A stretch of 21,159 bases of DNA, taken from CAYTQK01 sp964439745. GTDB lineage: Bacteria > Desulfobacterota > Desulfobacteria > Desulfobacterales > Desulfosudaceae. Location: the NCBI GenBank assembly GCA_964439745.1, contig CAYTQK010000016.1:1-21159 (forward strand), written 5' to 3'. Of the stretch, positions 1-7,473 are shown piece after piece. A program made the translations under genes and the position numbers. Below the pieces are notes generated by a model that ran no database searches, had not been told where the DNA came from, and saw nothing but the letters and a program-made list of their open reading frames with translations. Each line of letters begins with the position of its first letter. Position 1 is the stretch's first letter.

Positions 1-109
1 TATTACCTGCTATTTGGGTGATATGCAACCAATCTTGCTCGATATTACCGGAGAAAATATCGGAAAAAGGGGTGACGTGAACAAATGCTCGTGCTGTGAT
101 TGTTGCCAT
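1..109 (-). CDS. Possible N-terminus of an unidentified protein, cut by the left edge
   Basis: A minus-strand frame is open from an ATG at 109 to the edge of the window (36 codons, beginning MATITARAFVHVTP). It starts about 60 bases after the tRNA terminator. There is no convincing Shine-Dalgarno sequence and the fragment matches no family I recognise. It could be the start of a gene lying mostly outside the window, or chance. The rest of 1-170 shows no other coding sequence. Confidence 0.2.
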   Translation of the reverse strand, partial: MATITARAFVHVTPFSDIFSGNIEQDWLHITQIAGN

Positions 110-170
110 TTGCGACGGGTGGGCATCCGGGAAGTTGGGTCTGGCTGAAAAAGTGGGATTTGTCAGGCAC

Positions 171-205
171 AAAAAAAGGGCGCACAGGTCTTGGGCCTGT
201 GCGCC
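171..205 (-). terminator. Rho-independent terminator of the tRNA-Val gene
   Basis: Read on the minus strand, a GC-rich stem with arms GGGCGCACAGG and CCTGTGCGCCC is followed by a run of seven T (171-177 as A on the plus strand). It lies about 13 bases beyond the CCA end of the tRNA, so it ends that transcript. Confidence 0.85.
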
Positions 206-217
206 CTTGCTTTTTGG

Positions 218-292
218 TGGTGGGCGATACTGGATTTGAACCAGTGACTTCTACCGTGTGAAGGTAGCACTCTCCCGCTGAGTTAATCGCCC
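218..292 (-). tRNA. tRNA-Val, anticodon CAC
   Basis: The minus strand folds into a full cloverleaf. The acceptor arms GGGCGAT (286-292) and ATCGCCC (222-228) pair perfectly. The anticodon stem CTACC/GGTAG encloses the loop TTCACAC, giving anticodon CAC, which reads GTG (valine). The T loop reads GGTTCAAATCC. The discriminator base is A (221) and the 3' CCA is encoded in the DNA (218-220). It has its own promoter and terminator, so it is probably transcribed independently of scpB upstream. Confidence 0.97.
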
Positions 293-322
293 ATGGGAAC
301 TGCTGTCGCAAATTCCGGCCTT

Positions 323-352
323 ACTATACTGAAGCTGGACCGACCGCGTCAA
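323..352 (-). promoter_or_regulatory. Sigma70-type promoter for tRNA-Val
   Basis: On the minus strand there is a -35 TTGACG (347-352), an 18-bp spacer and a -10 TATAGT (323-328). This would start transcription near 316, about 24 bases before the mature tRNA 5' end. It lies between the scpB stop codon and the tRNA. Confidence 0.7.
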
Positions 353-362
353 GCATCATTTT

Positions 363-1295
363 TTAATATTGCCGATTATCTTCGTCCGGCGGCTGTGGTT
401 CTCCGACGGGGTTTTCCGCCGCGTCATCGGGGTCGCCGGCATCGGCCGAAACGTCAGCCGAAGCATCGGGCTGATTGTCGGGGGATGCGGCCGGCTCCTC
501 TTCGATGGATTCCGGGTCGTCTTGGGCGGTGATCTGGACCGCCTCCGGCGGTGCCGTGCCCGCGTCATCGGGATCCTCTTCCCCTGGCAGATCTGCCGCT
601 GCCGGCGGGGCCGTATCCGCCGCGTCCGGTTCTGTCTCCGGGGGTTCGGATGCTGCCTCGGGCGGGTCGGCTGCGCCCTCTTCGGTTGCTTCCGCGGATT
701 CCGGCGACGCCTCGGCGGCTCCTTCTTCGCCGGCCTCGGGTTCTTCGGCCAGGTGGGTGCGGCCGAACTCCTGGATCTCTTTTAAGCTGGGCATGTCGCT
801 GAGGCTGCGCAGGTTGAAGACCTCCAGGAAGCGCTTGGTGGTGGCGTAGATCAGGGGCCGGCCGGGGATCTCCTTTTTGCCCAGGATGCGGATGAGCTTG
901 CGTTCCAGCAGGGTGCGGATGATGGCCCCGGAATCCACCCCCCGGATATGTTCCACGTCGCTGCGGATGACCGGCTGGTGGTAGGCGATAATGGCCAGGG
1001 TCTCTAGGGCGGCCTTGCTCAGGCGGACCGGGGCCGGCCGGACCAGGCGCTTGACCCACTCCTTGTAGTCCGGCCGGGTGCGGAACTGGTAGCCGCCGGC
1101 GACCTCGTAAAGCTGGAAGCCGCCCTGCCGGGCCTCGTATTCCGCGATCAGTTCGGCCAGGACCGCCCGGAGCTCTTTGGCATCGGTGTCGGGAATGACC
1201 TTTTTGAAAGCGTTGATGTCCAGGGGGGAATCGGCCACGAACAAGAGGCTTTCGACGATGTTTTTCAGGTCGCTGTTGGGCTGGTCGCTGGTCAT
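363..1295 (-). CDS. scpB: Segregation and condensation protein B (ScpB) with a long acidic tail
   Basis: ScpB is the winged-helix subunit of the bacterial SMC-ScpA-ScpB condensin, which acts on the nucleoid in chromosome segregation. Residues 1-180 of 310 carry the family pattern: two winged-helix domains with SKAALETLAIIAYHQPV (about 93-109), the segment RGVDSGAIIRTLLERKLI, and GRPLIYATTKRFLEVF. The usual length is about 180-220 residues. Here residues from about 183 onward are an extra 128-residue tail rich in E, D, A and P, with almost no hydrophobic or aromatic residues, so probably disordered. scpA lies upstream on the same strand but is separated by 418 bases of repeats. No good ribosome binding site precedes the ATG. 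The identity of the core is secure; the role of the tail is unknown. Confidence 0.93.
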   Translation of the reverse strand: MTSDQPNSDLKNIVESLLFVADSPLDINAFKKVIPDTDAKELRAVLAELIAEYEARQGGFQLYEVAGGYQFRTRPDYKEWVKRLVRPAPVRLSKAALETLAIIAYHQPVIRSDVEHIRGVDSGAIIRTLLERKLIRILGKKEIPGRPLIYATTKRFLEVFNLRSLSDMPSLKEIQEFGRTHLAEEPEAGEEGAAEASPESAEATEEGAADPPEAASEPPETEPDAADTAPPAAADLPGEEDPDDAGTAPPEAVQITAQDDPESIEEEPAASPDNQPDASADVSADAGDPDDAAENPVGEPQPPDEDNRQY

Positions 1296-1333
1296 AGGCC
1301 GACTATTTTATGTTTTTTGTTGATGTTGATTTT

Positions 1334-1360
1334 TTAATACTACGTACCATTATTGTTCAA
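1334..1360 (-). promoter_or_regulatory. Possible promoter for scpB
   Basis: On the minus strand TTGAAC (1355-1360) and TATTAA (1334-1339) are separated by 15 bp in an AT-rich stretch between the tandem repeats and scpB. The spacing is short and the match modest. It could supply scpB with its own transcript, given the repeat array that separates it from scpA. Confidence 0.25.
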
Positions 1361-1370
1361 GATTGCCACG

Positions 1371-1670
1371 TCGCGCCTGCGGCGCTCCTCGCAATGACGT
1401 GTTATTGGTCGGGCGTTCACCAGTATGCTGTCGCGCCTGTGGCGCTCCTCGCAATGACGTGTTATTGGTCGGGCGTTCACCAGTATGCTGTCGCGCCTGT
1501 GGCGCTCCTCGCAATGACGTGTTATTGGTCGGGCGTTCACCAGTATGCAGTCGCGCCGGCAGCGCTTCTTGCCATGACGTGTTGATGGTCAGTGGGTTCC
1601 CGGTATGCAGTCGGGCCGGCGGTACTCCTTGCAATGCCGGGTTAATGGTTGTCCCACTCCGTGCAATGAT
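1371..1670. repeat. Tandem array of a 60-bp repeat, about 4.5 copies
   Basis: Units start at 1371, 1431, 1491, 1551 and 1611 with an exact 60-bp period. Units 1, 2 and 3 differ from each other by single bases. Unit 4 has several changes, and unit 5 is badly decayed and only partial. Each unit begins with a short hairpin, GCGCC-3 nt-GGCGC. The only difference between units 1 and 2 lies in the hairpin loop. The first copy is also flanked by CACGTC (1367-1372) and GACGTG (1396-1401). The core, read on the minus strand as GTCATTGCGAGGAGCG, resembles a dispersed intergenic repeat common in bacterial genomes. There are no unique spacers, so it is not a CRISPR. The array fills most of the 418-base gap between scpA and scpB. 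Confidence 0.9.
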
Positions 1671-1713
1671 GCCTCCATTGACTCCTGTGATCTTCCCGAT
1701 CAGCGGACGGCCG

Positions 1714-2433
1714 TCAGATGTAAAACAGGCGGATGACGCCGGTGCTGGTGTGCTGCCGGAGTTCCACCAGGTTCATCTTGACCATTTCCAGCAGGGCCAG
1801 GAAGATGGCCACGATCTCGCTTTTTTCCGCGGCCCCGGTAAACAACTCTTCAAAGGTCAGGGACTTGACCGTTTCCAGCCGGTCAATGATTTCGCTGATC
1901 TTGTCCTTGATGGATATCTCGTCCCCGAAAAGTTCCATTTTCGAGGACGACGGCATTTTGTCAAGAATATTCTGAAAGGCGTCGATCAGTTCGAACAGGC
2001 CCACCTGGATCATCTCCTCGTCGCCGGGATCGACCAGGTCCTTCTTGTGGGTGGTGCGCACGAACATGTCTTCGTTAAGCTTTTCCCGGCCGCCGAGGTC
2101 CTCGGCCGCGGTCTTGATCTTCATGTATTCTTCCAAGGCCTTGGCGATCTCCAGGCGGGGATCTTCGTCGTCGTCGTCGTCATTGCTGTGCCGGGGCAGC
2201 AGGGTGCGGGACTTGATGTTGGTGAGGATGGCGGCCATGTACAGGAAATCACCGGCAAAATCGATGTTGAGCAGCTTCATCAGCTCGATGTATTCCAGGA
2301 ACTGGCGGGTGATGCCGGCGATGGGAATATCGTAGATGCTGACCTCGTTCTTCTTGATAAGGTGCACCAGCAGGTCCATGGGTCCTTCGAAGATCTCGGT
2401 CTTGATCTGGTAAACGCTGTCGTTTTCCGGCAT
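1714..2433 (-). CDS. scpA: Segregation and condensation protein A (ScpA)
   Basis: ScpA is the kleisin subunit that bridges the SMC heads and binds ScpB. At 239 residues it is a normal length. The N-terminus has the kleisin signature FEGPMDLLVHLIKKNEVSIYDIPI (split here as FEGPMDLLVHLI and NEVSIYDIPI) followed by DFAGDFLYMAAILTNIKSR. The C-terminal winged-helix region ends with VAIFLALLEMVKMNLVEL. A run of consecutive Asp residues (around 86-90), encoded by GTC/GAC-type repeats near 2165-2185, interrupts the middle of the protein. The ATG at 2433 is preceded by AGGGGA. It starts 42 bases after the trpS stop and is probably cotranscribed with it. Confidence 0.95.
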   Translation of the reverse strand: MPENDSVYQIKTEIFEGPMDLLVHLIKKNEVSIYDIPIAGITRQFLEYIELMKLLNIDFAGDFLYMAAILTNIKSRTLLPRHSNDDDDDEDPRLEIAKALEEYMKIKTAAEDLGGREKLNEDMFVRTTHKKDLVDPGDEEMIQVGLFELIDAFQNILDKMPSSSKMELFGDEISIKDKISEIIDRLETVKSLTFEELFTGAAEKSEIVAIFLALLEMVKMNLVELRQHTSTGVIRLFYI

Positions 2434-2475
2434 GGTTGGTCCCCTGCCGGGCGGACGGCTATCCGCCCGGACGGT

Positions 2476-3465
2476 TCAGGTGAGGGAAACGGCCCGGCGC
2501 ACTTCTTCCATGGTCTGCCCGGCCACCTGCCGGGCCTTCCGGGTTCCTTCGCGCATGATCTCGTCCACCTGGTCGGGCCGCTCCTGGTAATGGCGGGCGG
2601 TCTCCCGGATGGGCGCCAGGCCTTCGGCCAGGCTGGCAGCCAGCTTCTTCTTGCATTCGATGCAGCCGATGGCGGCGGAGCGGCAGGCCTCGCCGATCTC
2701 GGCCACCGTGCCCGCGTCCGTGTACAGCCGGTGAAACTCATAAACGTTGCACACCTCCGGATCGCCGGGATCGCTTTTGCGGGCCCGCTGGGGATCGGTG
2801 ATCATCCTGGCGGTCTTTTCGGAGATGGCTTCGGGCGTATCAGACATGTAAATGGCGTTGCCGTAGCTCTTGCTCATCTTGCGGCGGTCCAGCCCGAGGA
2901 TGCGGGGGGTCTTGGTGAGCATGTGCTGGGGCTCGGAAAAAACATGGCCGTAGATATGGTTGAACCGCCGGGCGATTTCCCGGGTGATCTCCACGTGGGG
3001 GACCTGGTCTTCACCCACCGGCACCACGTCGGTCTTGTACATGATGATGTCGGCCGCCTGGAGCACGGGATAGCCGAGAAAGCCGAAGGTGGAGATGTCT
3101 TTTTCGCTCAACTGGTTCATCTGGTCCTTATAGGTGGGGTTGCGCTCCAGCCAGGAGGTGGGCGTCAGCATGGACAGAATCAAAAACAGCTCGGCGTGCT
3201 CCTTGACATGGGACTGGATGAAGAGGGTGCTCTTTTCCGGGGACAGACCGGCGCTGAGCCAGTCGGTGACCATCTGCCGGGTGTACCCGGAGAGGTTGCC
3301 GGGATTTTCATAATCGGTGGTCAGGGCGTGCCAGTCGGCGATAAAGAAAAAACATTCATACTCCTCCTGCAGGGCCACCCACTGCTGCAGGGCGCCGTGC
3401 AGGTTGCCCAGGTGCAGGGCGCCGGTGGGCCGCATTCCGCTCAACATCCGCTTTTTTTCCGTCAT
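2476..3465 (-). CDS. trpS: Tryptophan--tRNA ligase
   Basis: This is a class I aminoacyl-tRNA synthetase that charges tRNA-Trp with tryptophan at the expense of ATP. Visible motifs are the HIGH-type sequence GALHLGNLHG (residues 15-24), the TrpRS motif GEDQ (151-154) and KMSKS (196-200). The predicted 329 residues are normal for bacterial TrpRS. The frame extends 16 codons further upstream, to 3513. I chose the ATG at 3465 because it gives the family's usual MTEKKRMLSG start and has AAGGAG seven bases ahead. The gene lies between the M50 protease gene and scpA, an arrangement I associate with Deltaproteobacteria from memory. Confidence 0.96.
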   Translation of the reverse strand: MTEKKRMLSGMRPTGALHLGNLHGALQQWVALQEEYECFFFIADWHALTTDYENPGNLSGYTRQMVTDWLSAGLSPEKSTLFIQSHVKEHAELFLILSMLTPTSWLERNPTYKDQMNQLSEKDISTFGFLGYPVLQAADIIMYKTDVVPVGEDQVPHVEITREIARRFNHIYGHVFSEPQHMLTKTPRILGLDRRKMSKSYGNAIYMSDTPEAISEKTARMITDPQRARKSDPGDPEVCNVYEFHRLYTDAGTVAEIGEACRSAAIGCIECKKKLAASLAEGLAPIRETARHYQERPDQVDEIMREGTRKARQVAGQTMEEVRRAVSLT

Positions 3466-3524
3466 TACTTCTCCTTGGTATCCAGAAATATTTTTATCAA
3501 TTTTTTCGATCATATTGTTTATCG

Positions 3525-3552
3525 CTGGCTTCCGGCTTTCGCCGGAATGACG
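3525..3552. repeat. Short palindromic dispersed repeat
   Basis: A perfect 6-bp stem, TCCGGC-TTTC-GCCGGA (3531-3546), is followed by ATGACGA. This is the widely dispersed intergenic type that translates as PAFAGMT. It sits upstream of trpS, between it and the M50 gene, with the larger palindrome further upstream. Confidence 0.6.
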
Positions 3553-3609
3553 AGATAGGGACTTTATACGAAGCCGTCAATTTTGAGTTTTTACGTTACC
3601 ATCCATAAA
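3553..3609. repeat. Decayed ends of the long palindromic element
   Basis: GGGACTTTATACGAAGCCGTCAA (split here as GGGACTTTATACG and AAGCCGTCAA), followed by GAGTTTTTACGTTACCATC, resembles the right terminus of the intact copy at 20998-21017 (ACTTTTTACGAAGCCATCAA). Two partial right ends seem to lie in tandem beside the intact copy at 3622-3744. Confidence 0.4.
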
Positions 3610-3621
3610 AGCACAACTCCG

Positions 3622-3744
3622 GCCGGGGCTGTCAAACGTTCCAGGTCAAGGCGCCCGGCTTCCTGAGGAATGCAGCGTACTTTTTTGTACGTGAAATTCC
3701 GAAGGAAGCCGGGCAACGCCGACAGGGGACGTTGGACGGCCCCG
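3622..3744. repeat. Long imperfect palindromic element, copy 1
   Basis: The outer arms near 3624-3642 and 3727-3744 pair with several mismatches. The inner arms CCCGGCTTCC (3655-3664) and GGAAGCCGGG (3704-3713) pair perfectly. The tip reads GGAATGCAGCGTAC, a T loop, then GTACGTGAAATTCC, leaving a non-pairing internal loop (GCAG opposite TGAA). The same tip recurs in copy 2 at 20893-21014 with different but still complementary arms. The element ends 8 bases beyond the stop codon of the M50 gene, inside the probable M50-trpS transcript. No open reading frame is associated with it. Confidence 0.88.
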
Positions 3745-3752
3745 TCGCCCGG

Positions 3753-4454
3753 CTACATGTTGGCGATAAACGCCAGCCCCTGCTCCCCCAGCGCCAGATA
3801 AAGCAGCGGCATGATCAGAAACCAGATGATCGTAAAGAGCCAGTCGGCCTTGACGATGAGCAGCAGCAGGATCAGTATTATACCCACCCGCTCGATGGAA
3901 GCAAACTGTTTTCGCAGCCGCGGCGGCAGGAAGACCAGCACGATCTTGCTGCCGTCCAGGGGCGGAATGGGAATCATGTTGAAAACCGCCAGGATGGCGT
4001 TGATCAACACGCTGAAACCGAGAATCAGCAGCAGGTCCCGGGTGATAAAATAGGCCAGGGAGCTGGTAAACTCATAGTCGCCGACCAGCTGGTAGAGCAG
4101 CCGGAACAGAATCCCGGACACGGCCAGGCAGCCCAGGTTGGCCAGGACCCCGGCCACGGACACCCAGATGGTACCCTTTTTCCAGTCAGTCAGGCGGGCG
4201 AAGTTGACCGGCACCGGCTTGGCATAGCCGATGATAAAGGGCGCCCCGGACACGGCCAGCAGCAGCGGCAGCACCACCGAGCCGATGGGATCCAGGTGGC
4301 GAATGGGGTTGAGGGTCAGGCGGCCGGCCCGGGCGGCGGTGTCGTCGCCCATTTTCAGGGCGGCAAAGCCGTGGGCGGTCTCGTGCAGGCTGACCGCGAA
4401 CAGCAGCGGCAGCAGCATGACGACGATCCGGTTGATATCAATTTGTTCCAGCAT
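3753..4454 (-). CDS. Site-2-type intramembrane metalloprotease, family M50
   Basis: This is a zinc-dependent protease that cuts within the membrane. The substrate is unknown. Of 233 residues, the first membrane segment carries the zinc motif HETAH (residues 24-28: His24, Glu25, His28). A later membrane segment carries the second conserved motif, FNMIPIPPLDGSK (158-170), whose Asp167 completes the zinc site. Four to six hydrophobic segments are visible, and there is no PDZ or CBS domain, so it belongs to the small rhomboid-like-sized M50B group often annotated YwhC/Rv-type. Its start overlaps the end of the upstream nucleotidyltransferase fusion gene by 17 bases, so the two are very likely cotranscribed and translationally coupled. 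Confidence 0.92.
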   Translation of the reverse strand: MLEQIDINRIVVMLLPLLFAVSLHETAHGFAALKMGDDTAARAGRLTLNPIRHLDPIGSVVLPLLLAVSGAPFIIGYAKPVPVNFARLTDWKKGTIWVSVAGVLANLGCLAVSGILFRLLYQLVGDYEFTSSLAYFITRDLLLILGFSVLINAILAVFNMIPIPPLDGSKIVLVFLPPRLRKQFASIERVGIILILLLLIVKADWLFTIIWFLIMPLLYLALGEQGLAFIANM

Positions 4455-7122
4455 ATTGTCGGGCCAGCTCCAGTTCTTCGCTTTTGGTGCTGACCTGTCC
4501 GTCCAGGCGGGCGTGCAGCACTTTCTTGAAAATGCGGCTGTAGACCGGGCCCGGGGGAATGCCCAGCCGGGCCAGGTCCTGGCCGCTGATGAGGGTGCGG
4601 GCGTCCTTCATCTGGGTGATGTAGCGGGAGATATGCCGCTTGATCCGGTCGCTGTCCGCGGCCGCCATGATATACAGGATCAGCTCCGTGGAAAACCCCT
4701 GGAGGCCTTCGTAGAGCTGGCTGTTGGCCACCGGCTGGCTGCCATTGAGCCAGGTCAGAAAGCGGTTGGCTTCCAGCCGCTCCCTGGTAAACAGGGCCGT
4801 ATGACGGCGGTTCAGCTCAAACTGCCGGCAGATCTCTTCGCAGGTGGCCTCGTCGCAGCGGTTGATCAGCACCAGGAAATAGACCGCCCAGCGGGCATAG
4901 GCGGTTTCCAGGTAGAGCAGGTCATACCAGGCCAGGACTTCCCGGACGTCGTTCAGCGCAGCCACGGTATTTTTGTCGATCTTGATGGAAGGATGCACCG
5001 CCGCCAACAGTTCAAACCCGGCCAGGCGTTCGATGGCCGGCACCGGATCCTCCTCCTGCAGGATCTGGCACAGTTCGGCAAACACCCGCCGGCCGCTGAG
5101 GCGGCTGAAAAAATTCATGTTGACGGCATTTTCAATGAGCCCGGAGGTCATCTTGCCGATGGTAAAGCCGAAGCGCTGCTCAAAACGGATGGCCCGAAAG
5201 ACCCGGGTGGGATCTTCCACAAAGCTGAGATTGTGCAGCACCCGGATGGTCTTTTCCTTGATATCCCGCTGGGCCGAGAAAAAATCGACCAGGGTGCCGA
5301 ACCGTTCCGGGTTGAGGCAGACCGCCAGGGTATTGATGGTAAAATCGCGGCGGAAAAGATCCAGCTTGATGGAACTCATTTCCACCGTGGGCAGGGCGGC
5401 CGGAAACTTGTAATATTCCAGCCGGGCCGAGGCCACGTCAATCTTGGAGCCGTCGGCAAAGGTGATCACGGCGGTGCCGAACTTCTTGTGATGATGCACC
5501 CGGGCGCCCATGGCCTCGGCAAAGGTGTGGGCAAAGGCGATGCCGTCGCCCTCCACGACCAGGTCGACATCCTCGGTGTCGCGGTAGAGGAAGAGGTCCC
5601 GGACGAACCCGCCGACCACGTAGGCGCTGTAGCCGATATCCGCGGCGGTGCGGCCGGCCTTTTCCAGGATGGACAGCACCGGGGCGGGCAGTCGCTCGGA
5701 CATGAACCGCCGGATATTCTTGGTCTTGGGATGGGCCGCCCCCTCGATCTGCCGCGGCTGCCGCTCCTTTTCCCGGCGGTTGCGGGTGACCAGCAGGTTG
5801 AGCAGGTCGGTGCGGGTGATCACGCCCAGCACCGCGCCGTTTTCCATGACCGGCAGAATCCGCTGGTTGTGCTCGATGATCCGCTCCTGGATGACGGACA
5901 ACTCGTCCTCCGGCCCGGCCGGCACAAAATCGGTGGTCATGTATTCGGTCACCGGCCGGTCGCCCAGTTCGTGAAAAATGGCTTTTTCAATCACCTGGCG
6001 GGAGATGTATCCCAGCAGTTCGCCGGTCTCCCCCTCCTTTTCCACCGGGGCCGTCACCAGCAGGGTGTTGATATTGTAGCGGGTCAGCAGCTCCCCGGCC
6101 TGGCGGCAGCCGGTATCGGCCGGCGCGGAAATGACCGGGGCAGACATGACGTCCCGGGCCCGGGTGGTGGACTGGATATGCTTGTTGAACAGTTTCAGCA
6201 GCTGCTGCTCGGCCTGGGGCAGGGTCATGCGCTTGATGCTGGCCGAAGCGGCAAAGGCGTGCCCCCCGCCGCCGAAGGGGATGAGGATGTCGCCGGCATT
6301 GACTTCCGAGAGGCGGGACCGGCCCACGATATAAATCCGGTTGCCCATCTGGGCCAGGGCGAAGATCACGTCCAGGTTCTTCATGCGCTGCATCTTGTGC
6401 ACCAGGAAGGCGAAATCCGGGACGTACTCCTCGGTAACGATGGTGGTCAGCAACACCTCGGTGCCGTTGATGTTGTGCACCCGGGAGTTCTTGATCATGT
6501 TGTTGAGGATATCCACCTGCTCCGGGGTCATCTCCCGGCTGATCATGTTGGCGATGGTGTTCAGACAGGCCCCCCGGGAGACCAGGAAACCGGCCGCCTC
6601 GAAATCCTTGGGCGTGCTGGAGGCAAAGGTAAAAGAGCCGGTGTCTTCATAAATGCCCAGGCACATGACCGTGGCCTCGTCCGGCGAAATGGCCGCCTGC
6701 TGCTCCCGCAGCATTTCGGTCAGGATGGAGACGGTGGCGCCGACCGGTTCGTAGACCGTCACCGCGGCCTGGATATCGCTGTCCTCGGGCGGATGGTGAT
6801 CATAGATATGCACTTCCAGGTCGGGATCATCCAGCAGATCGGCCAGCAGGCCGATGCGGCTTTTCTGGTTGGTGTCCACGATGACCAGCCGCTTGACCTC
6901 GCCAAAGGAGATCTCCTGGGCGTTTTTCATGTTGAACAGGTACACCATGGAATTGATGAAAAAATTCCGCAGGTTCTTTTCATTGGAGCCGGGCAGGACG
7001 ACCACCGATCCCGGATACAGCTTCTGGGCCGCCAGCACCGAGGAGATGGCGTCATAATCCGAGTTGATGTGGGTGGTAATGACCGTCAGGTGTTTTTCCG
7101 ACGATTCACTGGCTTTGGGCAT
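4438..7122 (-). CDS. DHH phosphoesterase, CBS pair and tRNA nucleotidyltransferase fusion
   Basis: An 894-residue fusion. Residues 10-300 form a DHH/DHHA1 phosphoesterase, with HINSDYDA (18-25), VDTNQ (82-86), DHH (108-110) and GGGGH (284-288). Residues 315-445 are a CBS pair, usually an adenine-nucleotide sensor. From about 475 comes a class II nucleotidyltransferase with YVVGGFVRDL (501-510), EDVDLVVEGDG with its two metal-binding Asp (518, 520), RRDFTIN (591-597) and EDPTRVFRAIRF (636-647), followed by a tRNA-binding helical region. It adds CC, A or CCA to tRNA 3' ends. From memory, Aquifex and Deltaproteobacteria have such long forms, sometimes split into CC- and A-adding enzymes, and the sequence alone does not decide which this is. 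All catalytic motifs look intact. It is the first gene of the run leading to scpB. A DHH-CBS paralog lies at 16081-17382. Confidence 0.93.
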   Translation of the reverse strand: MPKASESSEKHLTVITTHINSDYDAISSVLAAQKLYPGSVVVLPGSNEKNLRNFFINSMVYLFNMKNAQEISFGEVKRLVIVDTNQKSRIGLLADLLDDPDLEVHIYDHHPPEDSDIQAAVTVYEPVGATVSILTEMLREQQAAISPDEATVMCLGIYEDTGSFTFASSTPKDFEAAGFLVSRGACLNTIANMISREMTPEQVDILNNMIKNSRVHNINGTEVLLTTIVTEEYVPDFAFLVHKMQRMKNLDVIFALAQMGNRIYIVGRSRLSEVNAGDILIPFGGGGHAFAASASIKRMTLPQAEQQLLKLFNKHIQSTTRARDVMSAPVISAPADTGCRQAGELLTRYNINTLLVTAPVEKEGETGELLGYISRQVIEKAIFHELGDRPVTEYMTTDFVPAGPEDELSVIQERIIEHNQRILPVMENGAVLGVITRTDLLNLLVTRNRREKERQPRQIEGAAHPKTKNIRRFMSERLPAPVLSILEKAGRTAADIGYSAYVVGGFVRDLFLYRDTEDVDLVVEGDGIAFAHTFAEAMGARVHHHKKFGTAVITFADGSKIDVASARLEYYKFPAALPTVEMSSIKLDLFRRDFTINTLAVCLNPERFGTLVDFFSAQRDIKEKTIRVLHNLSFVEDPTRVFRAIRFEQRFGFTIGKMTSGLIENAVNMNFFSRLSGRRVFAELCQILQEEDPVPAIERLAGFELLAAVHPSIKIDKNTVAALNDVREVLAWYDLLYLETAYARWAVYFLVLINRCDEATCEEICRQFELNRRHTALFTRERLEANRFLTWLNGSQPVANSQLYEGLQGFSTELILYIMAAADSDRIKRHISRYITQMKDARTLISGQDLARLGIPPGPVYSRIFKKVLHARLDGQVSTKSEELELARQYAGTN

Positions 7123-7234
7123 GTCTCGCCTCGTTTCTGCGGTGGCCGCGGCGGCACCAGGGCTGTCTCAAAAAAACTTTTCATGATCCGGAATCTGCGC
7201 CAAACCCCGACTTCATACGGGCCGGGTTGGGGTA

Positions 7235-7263
7235 ACCATATGACATTCAGATGAATTTATCAA
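7235..7263 (-). promoter_or_regulatory. Sigma70-type promoter for the nucleotidyltransferase-M50-trpS-scpAB run
   Basis: On the minus strand there is a -35 TTGATA (7258-7263), a 17-bp spacer and a -10 TATGGT (7235-7240). The predicted start is near 7228, giving a leader of about 105 bases before the ATG at 7122. No other gene lies between. Confidence 0.65.
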
Positions 7264-7279
7264 GTGAACAGCCGTCAAA

Positions 7280-7300
7280 AAACATGGTTTGCCAATGTTT
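7280..7300. promoter_or_regulatory. Inverted repeat between two divergent promoters
   Basis: AAACATGG and CCAATGTTT (one bulged base) flank TTTG. The repeat lies between the leftward promoter at 7235-7263 and the rightward one at 7315-7344, so it could be a shared operator. There is no further evidence. The remainder of the 350-base intergenic region shows no gene. Confidence 0.3.
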
Positions 7301-7314
7301 CCGCGGTTTTTTCA

Positions 7315-7344
7315 TTGACAACAAAATTTGCGCAAGGCTATGTA
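7315..7344 (+). promoter_or_regulatory. Probable promoter for the acetyl-CoA hydrolase/transferase gene
   Basis: A perfect -35 TTGACA (7315-7320) is followed after 18 bp by TATGTA (7339-7344). The predicted start near 7351 gives a leader of about 120 bases. The -10 box is only a fair match. Confidence 0.5.
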
Positions 7345-7444
7345 GGATATTTTATCTATCGAATATTATGACCCGGTGAAAAGATTGCTGATGCAGCCGC
7401 CATGTTTTACGGCAGGTAGAAAAATGGCCGGGATGGATGACGAT

Positions 7445-7461
7445 GGGCTTTTGGGAAGCCC
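7445..7461 (+). promoter_or_regulatory. Hairpin abutting the ribosome binding site
   Basis: GGGCTT-TTGGG-AAGCCC forms a perfect 6-bp stem ending four bases before the Shine-Dalgarno CGGAG (7465-7469) of the gene at 7474. It could influence ribosome access or mRNA stability. There is no poly-T after it, so it is not a terminator. Confidence 0.4.
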
Positions 7462-7473
7462 TTACGGAGAAAA

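Noticed and set aside
45..311. Minus-strand frame of 88 codons covering the tRNA
   Set aside because: It reads through the tRNA-Val gene and its terminator, a common spurious frame.
1371..1670. CRISPR array
   Set aside because: The 60-bp units are contiguous and identical throughout with no unique spacers, and no cas gene is present.
1363..3558. Long plus-strand open frame of 731 codons across scpA and trpS
   Set aside because: It starts in the tandem repeats and reads antisense through two well-identified genes. The composition (His, Gln, Gly-rich) is that of a shadow frame in GC-rich DNA.
4231..7254. Plus-strand open frame of 1007 codons
   Set aside because: It is antisense to the M50 protease and nucleotidyltransferase fusion genes, which have full family motifs. 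No motif is recognisable in the plus frame.
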